A program made the position numbers and the translations under genes. From the NCBI RefSeq assembly GCF_041893525.1, contig NZ_CP169068.1: a stretch of DNA of 64,000 nt; one strand, 5' to 3'. This DNA is from Phaeobacter bryozoorum (GTDB lineage Bacteria > Pseudomonadota > Alphaproteobacteria > Rhodobacterales > Rhodobacteraceae). The notes under the pieces are model-generated. The model was not told where the DNA came from. It saw only the letters and a list, made by a program, of their open reading frames with translations, and did no database searches. This document shows, piece after piece, positions 16,720 through 24,459 of this stretch (positions are counted from its first letter, which is position 1; each line of letters opens with the position of its first letter).

Positions 16720-17496
16720 TTATTCCAACCCCACAACGTCGGGTGTTTCCCAACTGAGATGCTGACCGCTGTCGATGCAGATCAGCTGCCCGGTGACCGA
16801 GGGTGCGCGCAGGAGATAGGCCAGAGCCGCGCGGATATCGGCCGGGTCAGCGCCGCGCTGCAACGGTGTATTTGCACATTGACGGGCAAATTGGCTCTCG
16901 CTCTGACGCGGGCCTTTCAGCGTAGGGCCGGGACCGATCCCGTTTACCCGGATGCGCGGGGCGAGCGCCTGTGCGCTGGTCCGCGTCAACGTCCAAAGGG
17001 CGGATTTCGCCAGCGTATATGTCATGAACTCCGGCGTAAGCTTGCGCACACGCTGATCGATCAGATTGATGACAGCGGCAGAAGCCAGCGGTCGCCCCTC
17101 ATCGTCCATCTGCTGGGGCAGGTCCTGCGCGGCCAGCTGCTGTGCCAGAATGAACGGCGCGCGCAGATTGCTGTCCATGTGACGATCCCAGCTGCTGCGG
17201 GTCGCCGTTTCCAGACTGTCATGCTCAAAGATTGACGCGTTGTTCACAAGGCAGGTGATCGGACCGCCCAGGGCCTCTGCGGCGGCGGGCAGCAGGGCGG
17301 CTGTCGCCGTCTCCTGCAGAAGATCGGCCTGTAGGGTGACAGCCATGCGCCCCATGGCGCGGATCTCTTCCGCCGTGCGTTCCGCCGCATCTGCGGAACT
17401 GGCGTAGTGAACGGCGACGTCATAGCCGCTCGCAGCCAATTCCAGTGCCATCGCGCGGCCAAGTCGCTTGCCCGCGCCGGTTACCAATGCCCGCAT
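16720..17496 (-). CDS. SDR oxidoreductase, pteridine-reductase-like
   Basis: A 258-residue short-chain dehydrogenase. The cofactor motif is TGAGKRLGRAMALEL at residues 6-20; the Lys-Arg in place of the usual pattern is typical of pteridine or dihydromonapterin reductases (PTR1/FolM group), which use NADPH. NNASIFEHDSLE follows near 88, and the catalytic YTLAKSA near 159, with the C-terminal VTGQLICIDSGQHLSW. A role in pterin reduction is therefore likely but not proven. Read leftwards, it is preceded by the Ca/Na antiporter gene 35 bases away and may be cotranscribed with it. Confidence 0.85.
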   Translation of the reverse strand: MRALVTGAGKRLGRAMALELAASGYDVAVHYASSADAAERTAEEIRAMGRMAVTLQADLLQETATAALLPAAAEALGGPITCLVNNASIFEHDSLETATRSSWDRHMDSNLRAPFILAQQLAAQDLPQQMDDEGRPLASAAVINLIDQRVRKLTPEFMTYTLAKSALWTLTRTSAQALAPRIRVNGIGPGPTLKGPRQSESQFARQCANTPLQRGADPADIRAALAYLLRAPSVTGQLICIDSGQHLSWETPDVVGLE

Positions 17497-17531
17497 CTTG
17501 CTCTCTCCTCATCTGCCTGTTTGGCAATGAG

Positions 17532-18476
17532 TTAGAACAGCTGCACCAGGTAGACCACATAAACCGCCGATAAAATCACACCCCAGGTGCGGGTGATGTC
17601 CATTTTGAGAAAAACAAACGGCACCAGCAGCAGCGATGAGGCCAGCATCACCCAGAGATCCACCCGCAGGAAGGAGGGATCAACGCTGATCGGGCCGACA
17701 AAGGTGGCAACGCCGACAATTGCCAGCAGGTTGAACATGTTGGAGCCGATCACATTGCCCAGTGCCACATCCGCCTGCCGACGCAGTGCAGCCATGACGG
17801 TGGTTGCCAGCTCCGGCAACGAGGTGCCTATGGCCACCAGCGTGAGACCGATCACCGTTTCGGTAACGCCATAGGTCCGCGCGATGATCGACGCGTTGTC
17901 GACCAGCAGATCGGCCCCCAGCGGCAATCCGACCAATCCGAGGAACAGGTAGATGCCGATCCGCCAATAGGGCATATCGGGATCCGCCTCATCAATCTCG
18001 TCGAGGTCACTATCCTTGCCGTTGCGGCGATGGGCGCGCGCCTCGCGGAAGGCCACGCCCAGAACAACCGACAGCGCGCCCAGCAGGATAAGGCCAGACC
18101 AGACCGTGAAGGTTCCGTAAAACGCCAGCGCAATGAACAGTACCGATGCGATCAACATGAACACATAGTTCTTGCGGGTATCGCATTCGCTGGTGTGAAG
18201 CGATCGCATCAGCGCCGGGATGCCGAGAACCATGAGGATATTTGCCGTGTTCGAGCCAACAACGTTGCCAAGAGCGATGCCGTCCGCATTGTCTCCGACA
18301 GCTCGGATGGAGATCAGCATCTCAGGCGCCGAGGTGCCAAAGGCAACGATGGTCAGGCTGACGATCAATGCAGGCACGCCGATCCGCAGGCTGAGGTTCA
18401 CCGCACCCCGTACCAGCGCGTCCCCTGCCAACAGCAGGATGACCAGCCCAAGTCCAGATAACAGCCATGGCATCAT
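17532..18476 (-). CDS. Calcium/sodium antiporter (CaCA family, YrbG-like)
   Basis: A 314-residue inner-membrane exchanger with about ten helices and the two inverted alpha-repeats of the CaCA family: VAFGTSAPEMLISIRA with GNVVGSNTANILMV in the first half, and VAIGTSLPELATTVMA with GNVIGSNMFNLLAIVG in the second. The glutamates in the GTSxPE motifs are the ion-binding residues. A charged linker (DSDLDEIDEADPD) separates the halves. Its start overlaps the stop of the zinc-ribbon mini-protein gene at 18473, so the two are coupled. Confidence 0.93.
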   Translation of the reverse strand: MMPWLLSGLGLVILLLAGDALVRGAVNLSLRIGVPALIVSLTIVAFGTSAPEMLISIRAVGDNADGIALGNVVGSNTANILMVLGIPALMRSLHTSECDTRKNYVFMLIASVLFIALAFYGTFTVWSGLILLGALSVVLGVAFREARAHRRNGKDSDLDEIDEADPDMPYWRIGIYLFLGLVGLPLGADLLVDNASIIARTYGVTETVIGLTLVAIGTSLPELATTVMAALRRQADVALGNVIGSNMFNLLAIVGVATFVGPISVDPSFLRVDLWVMLASSLLLVPFVFLKMDITRTWGVILSAVYVVYLVQLF

Positions 18477-18670
18477 TGCCGAGGCCCTCCATTCTTTTTG
18501 CAGGCACAGGGGCCTTTTCCGATCTTGAAGCGTCCGCAGCTGGCGCAGCGCCGCGAGGCCAGGCGCTTTTGCCCGGGCATCCGCAGCTTGCCGAACATCG
18601 CCAGCACAGCCATCACCACAAGAAACAGGGAAACGATTTTGAAGATCACGTCAGAGGCCAAACCGCGCAT
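18473..18670 (-). CDS. Mini membrane protein with CxxC zinc-ribbon-like tail
   Basis: A 65-residue protein: one membrane helix at residues 8-26 (IFKIVSLFLVVMAVLAMFG), then a basic linker and a cysteine motif CASCGRFKIGKGPCAC that could bind one zinc. Gene overlaps support it: its start lies inside the 3' end of the S49 peptidase gene (20-base overlap) and its stop overlaps the antiporter start. I know no function for it; it may assist the peptidase or antiporter at the membrane. Confidence 0.75.
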   Translation of the reverse strand: MRGLASDVIFKIVSLFLVVMAVLAMFGKLRMPGQKRLASRRCASCGRFKIGKGPCACKKNGGPRQ

Positions 18671-19448
18671 ATTCAGCGCGTTCCTCGATACCGTTCAGCG
18701 CATCCTGCGCCATCTGCATACCGATCCGGCCCAACAGGGGCTTTTTGATACCATAGCGGCGGAACCGCACCTTGTCGCCGAAACGGGCCTGCATCTTGGG
18801 GCGCAGATGGCCGATGCCATCAATCAGCCCCAGCGAGACCGCACGTCGTCCCAGCCAGATTTCACCGGTGTAGAGATCTTCGCTGGTGTCCAGTTTATCG
18901 CCGCGGCGATCTTTGACATGAGCGATGAAATTGTCGTGGATGTCCCCCAGAAGCTGCTTCAGACGCTTCACGTCCTCAGCGTTTTCCGGGCGGAAGGGAT
19001 CGAGCATCGATTTGCTGCGGCCAGCGGTATAGACCCGCCGTTCGACACCCTGGCGGGCCAGAAAGACATGGGCGCCGAAGCCAGCCGATATCACCCCAAT
19101 CGATCCGAGGATCGAGCTTTCGTCGGCCCAGATCTCATCCGCCGAGGCGGCCAGCCAATAGCCCCCGGACGCGGCGACATCTTCGACGAAAGCGATAGTG
19201 GGAACCTTCAGTTCTTCGGAGAGGCGACGAATGCGGGCACCAATCAGGGCGCTTTGCACCGGCGAACCGCCGGGCGAATTGATTTCAAAGGCGACCGCTG
19301 CCGGCTTTCCCTTTCGAAAGGCGCGCTCCAACACCGGTCCAAGAGTGGCATCATTCAGCGCACCGCGACCGGCCATGCCAATGGCGCCATTGAGGCGCAC
19401 AACAGCAACCAGCGGAGGCTTGTTCAAGAAAGGCAATCTCAGGTTCAT
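18651..19448 (-). CDS. S49-family signal-peptide-peptidase-like protein
   Basis: A 265-residue serine protease of the SppA/SohB family that degrades cleaved signal peptides or membrane protein fragments. The core runs from VAVVRLNGAIG through FEINSPGGSPVQSALI, AFVEDVAASGGYWLAASADE (the catalytic Ser in ASGGY) and SILGSIGVISAGFGA. I chose ATG 19448 (MNLRLPFLNKPP); a GTG at 19493 in the same frame would add 15 residues. No N-terminal transmembrane helix is obvious, unlike long SppA. It leads a small operon with the zinc-ribbon protein, the antiporter and perhaps the SDR gene. Confidence 0.9.
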   Translation of the reverse strand: MNLRLPFLNKPPLVAVVRLNGAIGMAGRGALNDATLGPVLERAFRKGKPAAVAFEINSPGGSPVQSALIGARIRRLSEELKVPTIAFVEDVAASGGYWLAASADEIWADESSILGSIGVISAGFGAHVFLARQGVERRVYTAGRSKSMLDPFRPENAEDVKRLKQLLGDIHDNFIAHVKDRRGDKLDTSEDLYTGEIWLGRRAVSLGLIDGIGHLRPKMQARFGDKVRFRRYGIKKPLLGRIGMQMAQDALNGIEERAEYARFGL

Positions 19449-19590
19449 GGCGCCGATGTAGAATGCCGACTGCCCTGAAACAAGGGATGGCACCGGAACG
19501 AGGCGAAAGCAGCAGCAAAAAAGCCGCGCACCTTGGGTAAAATTGCAACGTTCGCCACATACGTGCGGAATTAACCGGGTTTACCTTCCC

Positions 19591-19619
19591 TTGGGGCAGC
19601 GATGTTGCGGCTGCCCCAA
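19591..19619. terminator. Hairpin between the ABC permease and S49 genes
   Basis: Perfect 10-bp stem TTGGGGCAGC / GCTGCCCCAA with a 9-base loop, in the interval downstream of the minus-strand ABC permease gene. No long T-run follows on the minus strand (GGGAAGG), so termination would be weak; it may only cap the mRNA. Confidence 0.45.
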
Positions 19620-19671
19620 AGCCGCGCGGCGGGCGGGTTATGGCCCTATTCTGCCGCGCGGTTACTCAGGG

Positions 19672-20433
19672 TCAGGCGCGGATCCGCCAGCCGGTTTTGA
19701 AGATCCACCAGATCACCGCCAGGCAAAGCGCGGTAAAGCCGCCGATGGCCAGAAGGCTGAGCCCGACCGGCACGTCAGAGGTTCCGAAGAAGGACCAGCG
19801 AAAGCCGGAAATCAGATAAACCACCGGGTTGAACAGGGTGATTTTCTGCCAGATCGGCGGCAGCATCGAAATCGAATAAAAAGACCCGCCCAAGAAGACC
19901 AGAGGCGTGACAATCAGCAGCGGCACCAATTGCAGCTGTTCAAAGTTTTTCGCCCAGACCCCGATAATGAATCCCAGCAGCGCAAAGCTGACGCAGGTCA
20001 GCACCATGAACAGCACCATGGCGAGCGGATGCGCAATGGTCAGATCGACAAAGAGCGAGGCCGTCAGCAGGATCACCACACCGATAAACAGGGCCTTGGT
20101 GGCGGCGGCGCCGACATAGCCGATCACGATCTCAAGGAAGTTCACTGGCGCCGATAGCAGCTCGTATATAGTGCCGATAAACTTTGGGAAATAGATCCCG
20201 AAAGAGGCATTGGAGGTGGCTTGCGTCATCACGCTGAGCATGATCAGACCCGGAACGATGAAGGCACCGTAAGGCACGCCTTCGACCTGGTCGATCCGGC
20301 TACCGATGGCGGCACCAAACACCACGAAATAAAGCGAGGTTGACAGCACCGGCGACAGGAAGCTCTGCATCAGGGTGCGAAAAAATCGCGCCATTTCAAA
20401 GCGGTAAATGGAGGCGATTGCAGTCCAATTCAT
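19672..20433 (-). CDS. ABC-2 type transporter permease
   Basis: A 253-residue membrane protein of the ABC-2 export family with six hydrophobic segments: the N-terminal IASIYRFEMARFFRTLMQ, then FFVFGAAIGSRI-type helices, a central FPKFIGTIYELLSAPVNFLE cytoplasmic loop, and LVFLGGSFYSISMLPPIWQK toward the end, typical of drug or polysaccharide exporters (NodJ/DrrB group). It overlaps the stop of the upstream ATPase gene by 4 bases. Substrate unknown. Both genes lie behind a palindromic operator, which hints at inducible export. Confidence 0.9.
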   Translation of the reverse strand: MNWTAIASIYRFEMARFFRTLMQSFLSPVLSTSLYFVVFGAAIGSRIDQVEGVPYGAFIVPGLIMLSVMTQATSNASFGIYFPKFIGTIYELLSAPVNFLEIVIGYVGAAATKALFIGVVILLTASLFVDLTIAHPLAMVLFMVLTCVSFALLGFIIGVWAKNFEQLQLVPLLIVTPLVFLGGSFYSISMLPPIWQKITLFNPVVYLISGFRWSFFGTSDVPVGLSLLAIGGFTALCLAVIWWIFKTGWRIRA

Positions 20434-21359
20434 GTCGGTTCTCCTGAGACCAGCCCGACGAATATGTCCTCGAGGCTGGATTGCCGGGTCTGCACATCCG
20501 CCAGCGTCAGACCCGCGGTGGCCACGTCGTTCAGCAGGGCAGTGATGCCGGTCCGCTCGGCGTTGGTGTCATAGGAATAGATCAGGCCTCGGCCATCTTC
20601 TGTCAAAGTCACACCATAGCCGCTGAGACCTTCCGGCACGGCTGTTAGCGGTTCTGTCAGCTGCACCTCCAGCTGCTTCTTGCCAAGCTGCGCCATCAGC
20701 TTGTCCTTGTCCTCGACCAGCAGGATCTCTCCGTTGGTGATGACTCCGACCCGATCCGCGATGGCTTCGGCTTCTTCAATGTAGTGGGTGGTCAGGATGA
20801 TGGTGACACCGCCGCGTTTTAGCTCTGCCACGACGTCCCACATATCCTTGCGCAACTCCACGTCCACCCCGGCAGTCGGTTCATCCAGAAACAGGATGCG
20901 CGGCTCGTGGCTGAGCGCCTTGGCGATCAGCACACGGCGCTTCATGCCGCCGGACAATTCCTTGATCTGGCTCTTGCGTTTGTCCCAGAGCGACAGCTTG
21001 CGGAGAATATCCTCAAGCAGCGCATCATTGCGCGGCTTGCCAAAAAGCCCCCGCGAAAACTTGATCGAATTCCACACCGTCTCAAACGGCTCAAGGTTGA
21101 TCTCCTGCGGCACCAGCCCGATCAGGCTGCGCGCGGCCCGAAAGTCTTCGATGATGTCGTGACCGCCCACCGACACCTTCCCAGAGCTGGGGGTGGTGAT
21201 GCCGCAAACGGTCGAAATCAGCGTCGTCTTACCTGCGCCATTCGGCCCCAGAAGGGCGAGGATCTCCCCCTTCTCGATCTCGAGCGAGACCCCTTTGAGC
21301 GCCTGAAACCCGCCTTCGTATGTCTTTTCCAAATCACGGATAGATAGGATGGCTGACAT
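20430..21359 (-). CDS. ABC transporter ATP-binding protein (ABC-2 exporter partner)
   Basis: A 309-residue ATPase. Walker A GPNGAGKTTLI near residue 40, Q-loop VPQEINLEPF, signature LSGGMKRRVLIAKAL near 138, Walker B RILFLDEPTAGVD near 155, and a C-terminal 80-residue extension common in DrrA/CcmA-type exporter ATPases. ATG 21359 is chosen because GGGAGG lies 6 bases upstream; the open frame continues to 21518 but through the regulatory region. It forms an exporter with the downstream permease. Confidence 0.94.
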   Translation of the reverse strand: MSAILSIRDLEKTYEGGFQALKGVSLEIEKGEILALLGPNGAGKTTLISTVCGITTPSSGKVSVGGHDIIEDFRAARSLIGLVPQEINLEPFETVWNSIKFSRGLFGKPRNDALLEDILRKLSLWDKRKSQIKELSGGMKRRVLIAKALSHEPRILFLDEPTAGVDVELRKDMWDVVAELKRGGVTIILTTHYIEEAEAIADRVGVITNGEILLVEDKDKLMAQLGKKQLEVQLTEPLTAVPEGLSGYGVTLTEDGRGLIYSYDTNAERTGITALLNDVATAGLTLADVQTRQSSLEDIFVGLVSGEPT

Positions 21360-21379
21360 TGCTGCCTCCCTTAAAAGTA

Positions 21380-21391
21380 AACTGATCAGTT
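21380..21391. promoter_or_regulatory. 12-bp palindrome upstream of the ABC exporter
   Basis: AACTGATCAGTT is a perfect 12-bp palindrome 20 bases before the start of the ATPase gene. Position and symmetry fit a TetR-like repressor site controlling the exporter. No regulator gene is adjacent. Confidence 0.45.
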
Positions 21392-21491
21392 CAGTGCACG
21401 TTAGCGTCCAGGTCATCGGATCGCCAGCGTGGAATGCAGGCCAAATGTTTGCCTGCGCGCAATATTTTGTGCGTTTTTGCACTGCACCAAA

Positions 21492-21543
21492 TATCTTGAC
21501 GTGAAGATAAATAATCAATACCCACTATCTTGATATCAAGACA
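21492..21543 (+). promoter_or_regulatory. Two MarR-type palindromic operators
   Basis: Two similar dyads 16 bases apart: TATCTTGACGTGAAGATA at 21492-21509 (imperfect) and a perfect TCTTGATATCAAGA at 21528-21541 inside TATCTTGATATCAAGACA. The half-site ATCTTGA is familiar from MarR-family operators. They lie 12-63 bases upstream of the plus-strand gene at 21555 and face the divergent ABC exporter, so they probably control the first and possibly both. Confidence 0.6.
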
Positions 21544-21554
21544 AAAGGTTTGAA

Positions 21555-22211
21555 ATGGATATTCTTCTCTTTGGGGCGACCGGCGATGTCGGGGGTGCGA
21601 CCCTGCAACAGGCCATCGAACGCGGCCATACCGTGACCGCCGTCGCCCGTCATCCGGAACGGTCAGGCCATAGCGGCGACGCCCGGGTCACCGCCGTTTC
21701 GCTGGATGTTCTGTCCAGTGCAGACCAGCTGGCGGGGCTGGCCCGGCAACACCAGATCATTATCAGCGCCCTTCGCCCGCTGCCCGGGCAGGATGCATTG
21801 CTGGTGGATCTGACCAGGGCGGTCCTGAATGCCGCCCGCTCCGCCGGCATCCCTGCCCTCATCACCGGTGGCGCCGCTCTGTTGAAGCTTGCAGATGGCA
21901 GCGGCGAGACCGTGCTGAGCGCACCTGGTTTTCTGCCCGAAGCGGTGCGCCCGATCGCGGAAGCCTGCGCTGCGCAGGATCAGTTACTGGATTCCACACC
22001 GGATGTGGATTGGACCTGCCTGCGCCCGCCAGCGATGCTACACGAGGGACCGCGCAAGGGGCGGTACGCTTGGGGAACCGACACGCTGGTCACAGACCAC
22101 GAAGGCCAGTCACAGATTTCCTTTGCCGATTTCGGCGGTGCGCTTATGGATCTGGCGGAACAGGACCACCGGCCGGATAAACGGCTGACAGTGGCCTGGG
22201 GTAGAGCCTAA
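21555..22211 (+). CDS. NAD(P)-binding atypical SDR (NmrA-like)
   Basis: A 218-residue protein with the Rossmann start MDILLFGATGDVGGATLQQA and the GHTVTAVARHPER stretch typical of NAD(P)H-binding proteins such as flavin reductase or NmrA-like sensors. TGGAALLKLADGSG and DVDWTCLRPPAMLHEGPRKG are also characteristic. The catalytic YxxxK of classical SDRs is absent. Twin MarR-type operators lie just upstream, so expression is likely derepressed by an aromatic or electrophile signal. Its stop overlaps the convergent pobA stop by 3 bases. Confidence 0.85.
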   Translation: MDILLFGATGDVGGATLQQAIERGHTVTAVARHPERSGHSGDARVTAVSLDVLSSADQLAGLARQHQIIISALRPLPGQDALLVDLTRAVLNAARSAGIPALITGGAALLKLADGSGETVLSAPGFLPEAVRPIAEACAAQDQLLDSTPDVDWTCLRPPAMLHEGPRKGRYAWGTDTLVTDHEGQSQISFADFGGALMDLAEQDHRPDKRLTVAWGRA

Positions 22212-23389
22212 TAAGGCAGGCCGACATAGTTTTCCGCCAGAGAGGCCTGGGCCGCATCGGAGGAAAACAGATAGTCGAGATCGGCCTGTTGCAATCGTAC
22301 ATCCGCCGGCGACATGTCGGGGAACCGATGCAGCAGGTTGGTCATCCACCAGCTGAAGCGTTCCGCCTTCCAGATCCGCGCCAGTGCGCGCTCTGAATAG
22401 CTGTCCAGCGCGCCGTCATCGCCGCGCTGGAAATGATCCGACAGCCCCTCGAACAGATAGTAGATATCAGATGCTGCGAGGTTCAGCCCCTTGGCCCCGG
22501 TGGGTGGCACGATATGCGCCGCATCGCCTGCCAGAAACAGCGCGCCGTAGCGCATCGGCTCTGCGACGAAGCTGCGCAGCGGGGCGATGGATTTCTCAAT
22601 CGAGGGGCCGGTTTTCAGACTGTCCGCAACCTCCGCAGGCAAGCGCCTCTTCAACTCCTCCCAGAATTGCACATCGCTCCAATCCTCGACACGGTCGGTC
22701 AGCGGCACCTGAATGTAGTAACGGCTCAACTGTGCATTGCGCATCGAGCACAGGGCAAATCCGCGTTCATGGCGGGCATAGATCAGCTCAGCCGTCGCGG
22801 GCGGCGTCTGTGAGAGCACGCCAAGCCAGCCAAAAGGGTAGACCTTCTCATATTCACGCAGCACATCCGCTGGAATTGAGCGACGGCTGACGCCATGAAA
22901 CCCATCCGCACCGACGATGAACTTGGTATCGATCCGGCCGGTTTCGCCCTGCAACTCATAGGTGACATAGGGTTGATCCAACTCGATATCATGAAGGGCG
23001 ACATTCATCGCTTCGTGAATGATCTGCCCGCCCATGGCATCGCGGGCGTCATAGAGGTCGCGCGTGACCTCGGTCTGGCCATAGACCATGACGGTTTGAC
23101 CGGCGGTTCTGCCCGAAAGGTCGATCCGGTCCAGACGACCCTGATGAGCAATGTGAAATCCGTGATGAACCACGCCTTCGAGGTCCATACGTGCATTGGC
23201 TCCTGCCCGGCGCATCAGGTCCACAAACCCATGTTCCAACACACCGGCACGAATGCGACCAAGCACATAGTCGCGGGTCTGACGCTCAAGCACAATCGTA
23301 TCGATACCGGCCCGGTGCAGCAGTTGCGAGAGCAACAAGCCAGACGGGCCGCCCCCTACAATGACCACCTGTGTTGTCTGGTTCGGCAT
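22208..23389 (-). CDS. pobA: 4-hydroxybenzoate 3-monooxygenase
   Basis: FAD-dependent hydroxylase converting 4-hydroxybenzoate to protocatechuate with NADPH and oxygen. The 393-residue protein has the FAD dinucleotide motif VVIVGGGPSGLLLSQLL near residue 8, RIRAGVLEHG near 43 (substrate and FAD loop), the DG motif FIVGADGFHG near 155 and FLAGDAAHIVPPTGAKGLN near 280, all diagnostic of PobA. ATG 23389 is chosen over the longer frame to 23728, which crosses the pobR start. It is divergent from pobR with 90 bases between, the classical control arrangement. The product feeds PcaHG at 52537. Confidence 0.96.
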   Translation of the reverse strand: MPNQTTQVVIVGGGPSGLLLSQLLHRAGIDTIVLERQTRDYVLGRIRAGVLEHGFVDLMRRAGANARMDLEGVVHHGFHIAHQGRLDRIDLSGRTAGQTVMVYGQTEVTRDLYDARDAMGGQIIHEAMNVALHDIELDQPYVTYELQGETGRIDTKFIVGADGFHGVSRRSIPADVLREYEKVYPFGWLGVLSQTPPATAELIYARHERGFALCSMRNAQLSRYYIQVPLTDRVEDWSDVQFWEELKRRLPAEVADSLKTGPSIEKSIAPLRSFVAEPMRYGALFLAGDAAHIVPPTGAKGLNLAASDIYYLFEGLSDHFQRGDDGALDSYSERALARIWKAERFSWWMTNLLHRFPDMSPADVRLQQADLDYLFSSDAAQASLAENYVGLPY

Positions 23390-23479
23390 TCCGGTTCTCT
23401 CCTGTTCGCATCCATATCTTGCCCGGAGAACGCAGGGTTGCGAATAGACCCTACCGCCGATTTCTTGTATATTTCGCAC
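23390..23479. promoter_or_regulatory. pobA-pobR divergent promoter region
   Basis: A 90-base interval between two divergent starts; PobR-type activators bind here in other bacteria to switch on pobA with 4-hydroxybenzoate. I see no convincing symmetric site, only AT-richer sequence near 23462-23475 (TTTCTTGTATATTT). Confidence 0.5.
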
Positions 23480-24352
23480 ATGAGCGAAGAATACGCTATC
23501 AATACCTACTCCCTGTTTGGAGAGCATGGGGAGCTGGCAGACCTTCTGCATATCGAGAGCATTGAGGCGCGTTCCTCGCTGCATGATTGGGCTTTGAAAC
23601 CACACCGCCACGCGCGGCTTCACCAACTGATCGTGCTGATGCGGGGCAGCGGTGAGGCTACCCTGGATGGCATCGCTCAACAGTTGACACCGCCTTGCGT
23701 GATCAATGTGCCACGCGGTGCGGTGCATGGCTTCCGCTTTAACAGTGACACCTGCGGCTGGGTGTTGACCCTGACATCAGACCTTATTGATCAGGTACTT
23801 GATGACATTCCGGATGTCCTGACCACGCTAGACCGCGCAACCATCACCCCGCTGGATGCGCCTCTGGAGCGCCTTGTCGAGAGTATCCGGGACGCCTATG
23901 AAACCGATGGATTTGCACGCCGCCAGATCCTGCGCGGTCTTGTCGGCGCGCTTACCGGCACTGTCGCGCAGTCTATCGGCGCCTTGCGATATCGCAACGC
24001 GAGCCCCAAGGCCCACCAGCTGTTTGCGCGGTTCGAAACACTGGTGAACCGGGATTTCCGCAAACGGCGTCAAGTGAGCGACTATGCGCGCGAACTTGCC
24101 GTTTCGACAACACACCTCAATCGGATCTGCCATCAGGCTACCGGTCAGCCAGCCTCGCAACTTATCAGTGAGCGGATGCTGCGCGAGGCGCGGCGACTTT
24201 TGATCTATACCGCGCTGAGTGCGGCAGAAATCGCCTACGAGCTGGGCTATTCGGACCCGGCTCATTTCAGCCGCGTCTTTACCCGGGGCACCGGGCTGCC
24301 ACCACGCCGGTTTCGTCGCGATATCATTGCGGGAAAACCGCCCCGCGCGTGA
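23480..24352 (+). CDS. pobR: AraC-family activator of 4-hydroxybenzoate catabolism, PobR-like
   Basis: A 290-residue regulator. The N-terminal half is a cupin-like sensor (LKPHRHARLHQLIVLMRGSG, then CVINVPRGAVHGF), and the C-terminal 100 residues are the double AraC helix-turn-helix: VSDYARELAVSTTHLNRICH and the second motif SAAEIAYELGYSDPAHFSRV followed by TGLPPRRFRRD. The start MSEEYAINTYSLFGEHGE at 23480 is chosen over the upstream frame, which would run through pobA. Divergence from pobA gives the functional assignment; effector specificity is inferred from context. Confidence 0.92.
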   Translation: MSEEYAINTYSLFGEHGELADLLHIESIEARSSLHDWALKPHRHARLHQLIVLMRGSGEATLDGIAQQLTPPCVINVPRGAVHGFRFNSDTCGWVLTLTSDLIDQVLDDIPDVLTTLDRATITPLDAPLERLVESIRDAYETDGFARRQILRGLVGALTGTVAQSIGALRYRNASPKAHQLFARFETLVNRDFRKRRQVSDYARELAVSTTHLNRICHQATGQPASQLISERMLREARRLLIYTALSAAEIAYELGYSDPAHFSRVFTRGTGLPPRRFRRDIIAGKPPRA

Positions 24353-24402
24353 GCCGCCCCGCCCTGGCCAAACCCCATTTGCGATCAAGATGGTCAAACT
24401 GA

Positions 24403-24431
24403 AACCGCCCCGGAACAGGTCCGGGGCGGTT
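24403..24431. terminator. Hairpin terminator between pobR and ctpA
   Basis: Stem AACCGCCCCGGA / TCCGGGGCGGTT, 12 bp perfect, with a 5-base loop. It lies between the convergent pobR and ctpA genes; neither side has a long T-run, but strong pairing suggests bidirectional termination. Confidence 0.75.
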
Positions 24432-24459
24432 ATCATGGGTTATATCTGCGAGGTGGTGT

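Noticed and set aside
19491..19493. GTG start for the S49 peptidase
   Set aside because: ATG 19448 gives the usual N-terminus; the extra 15 residues have no support.
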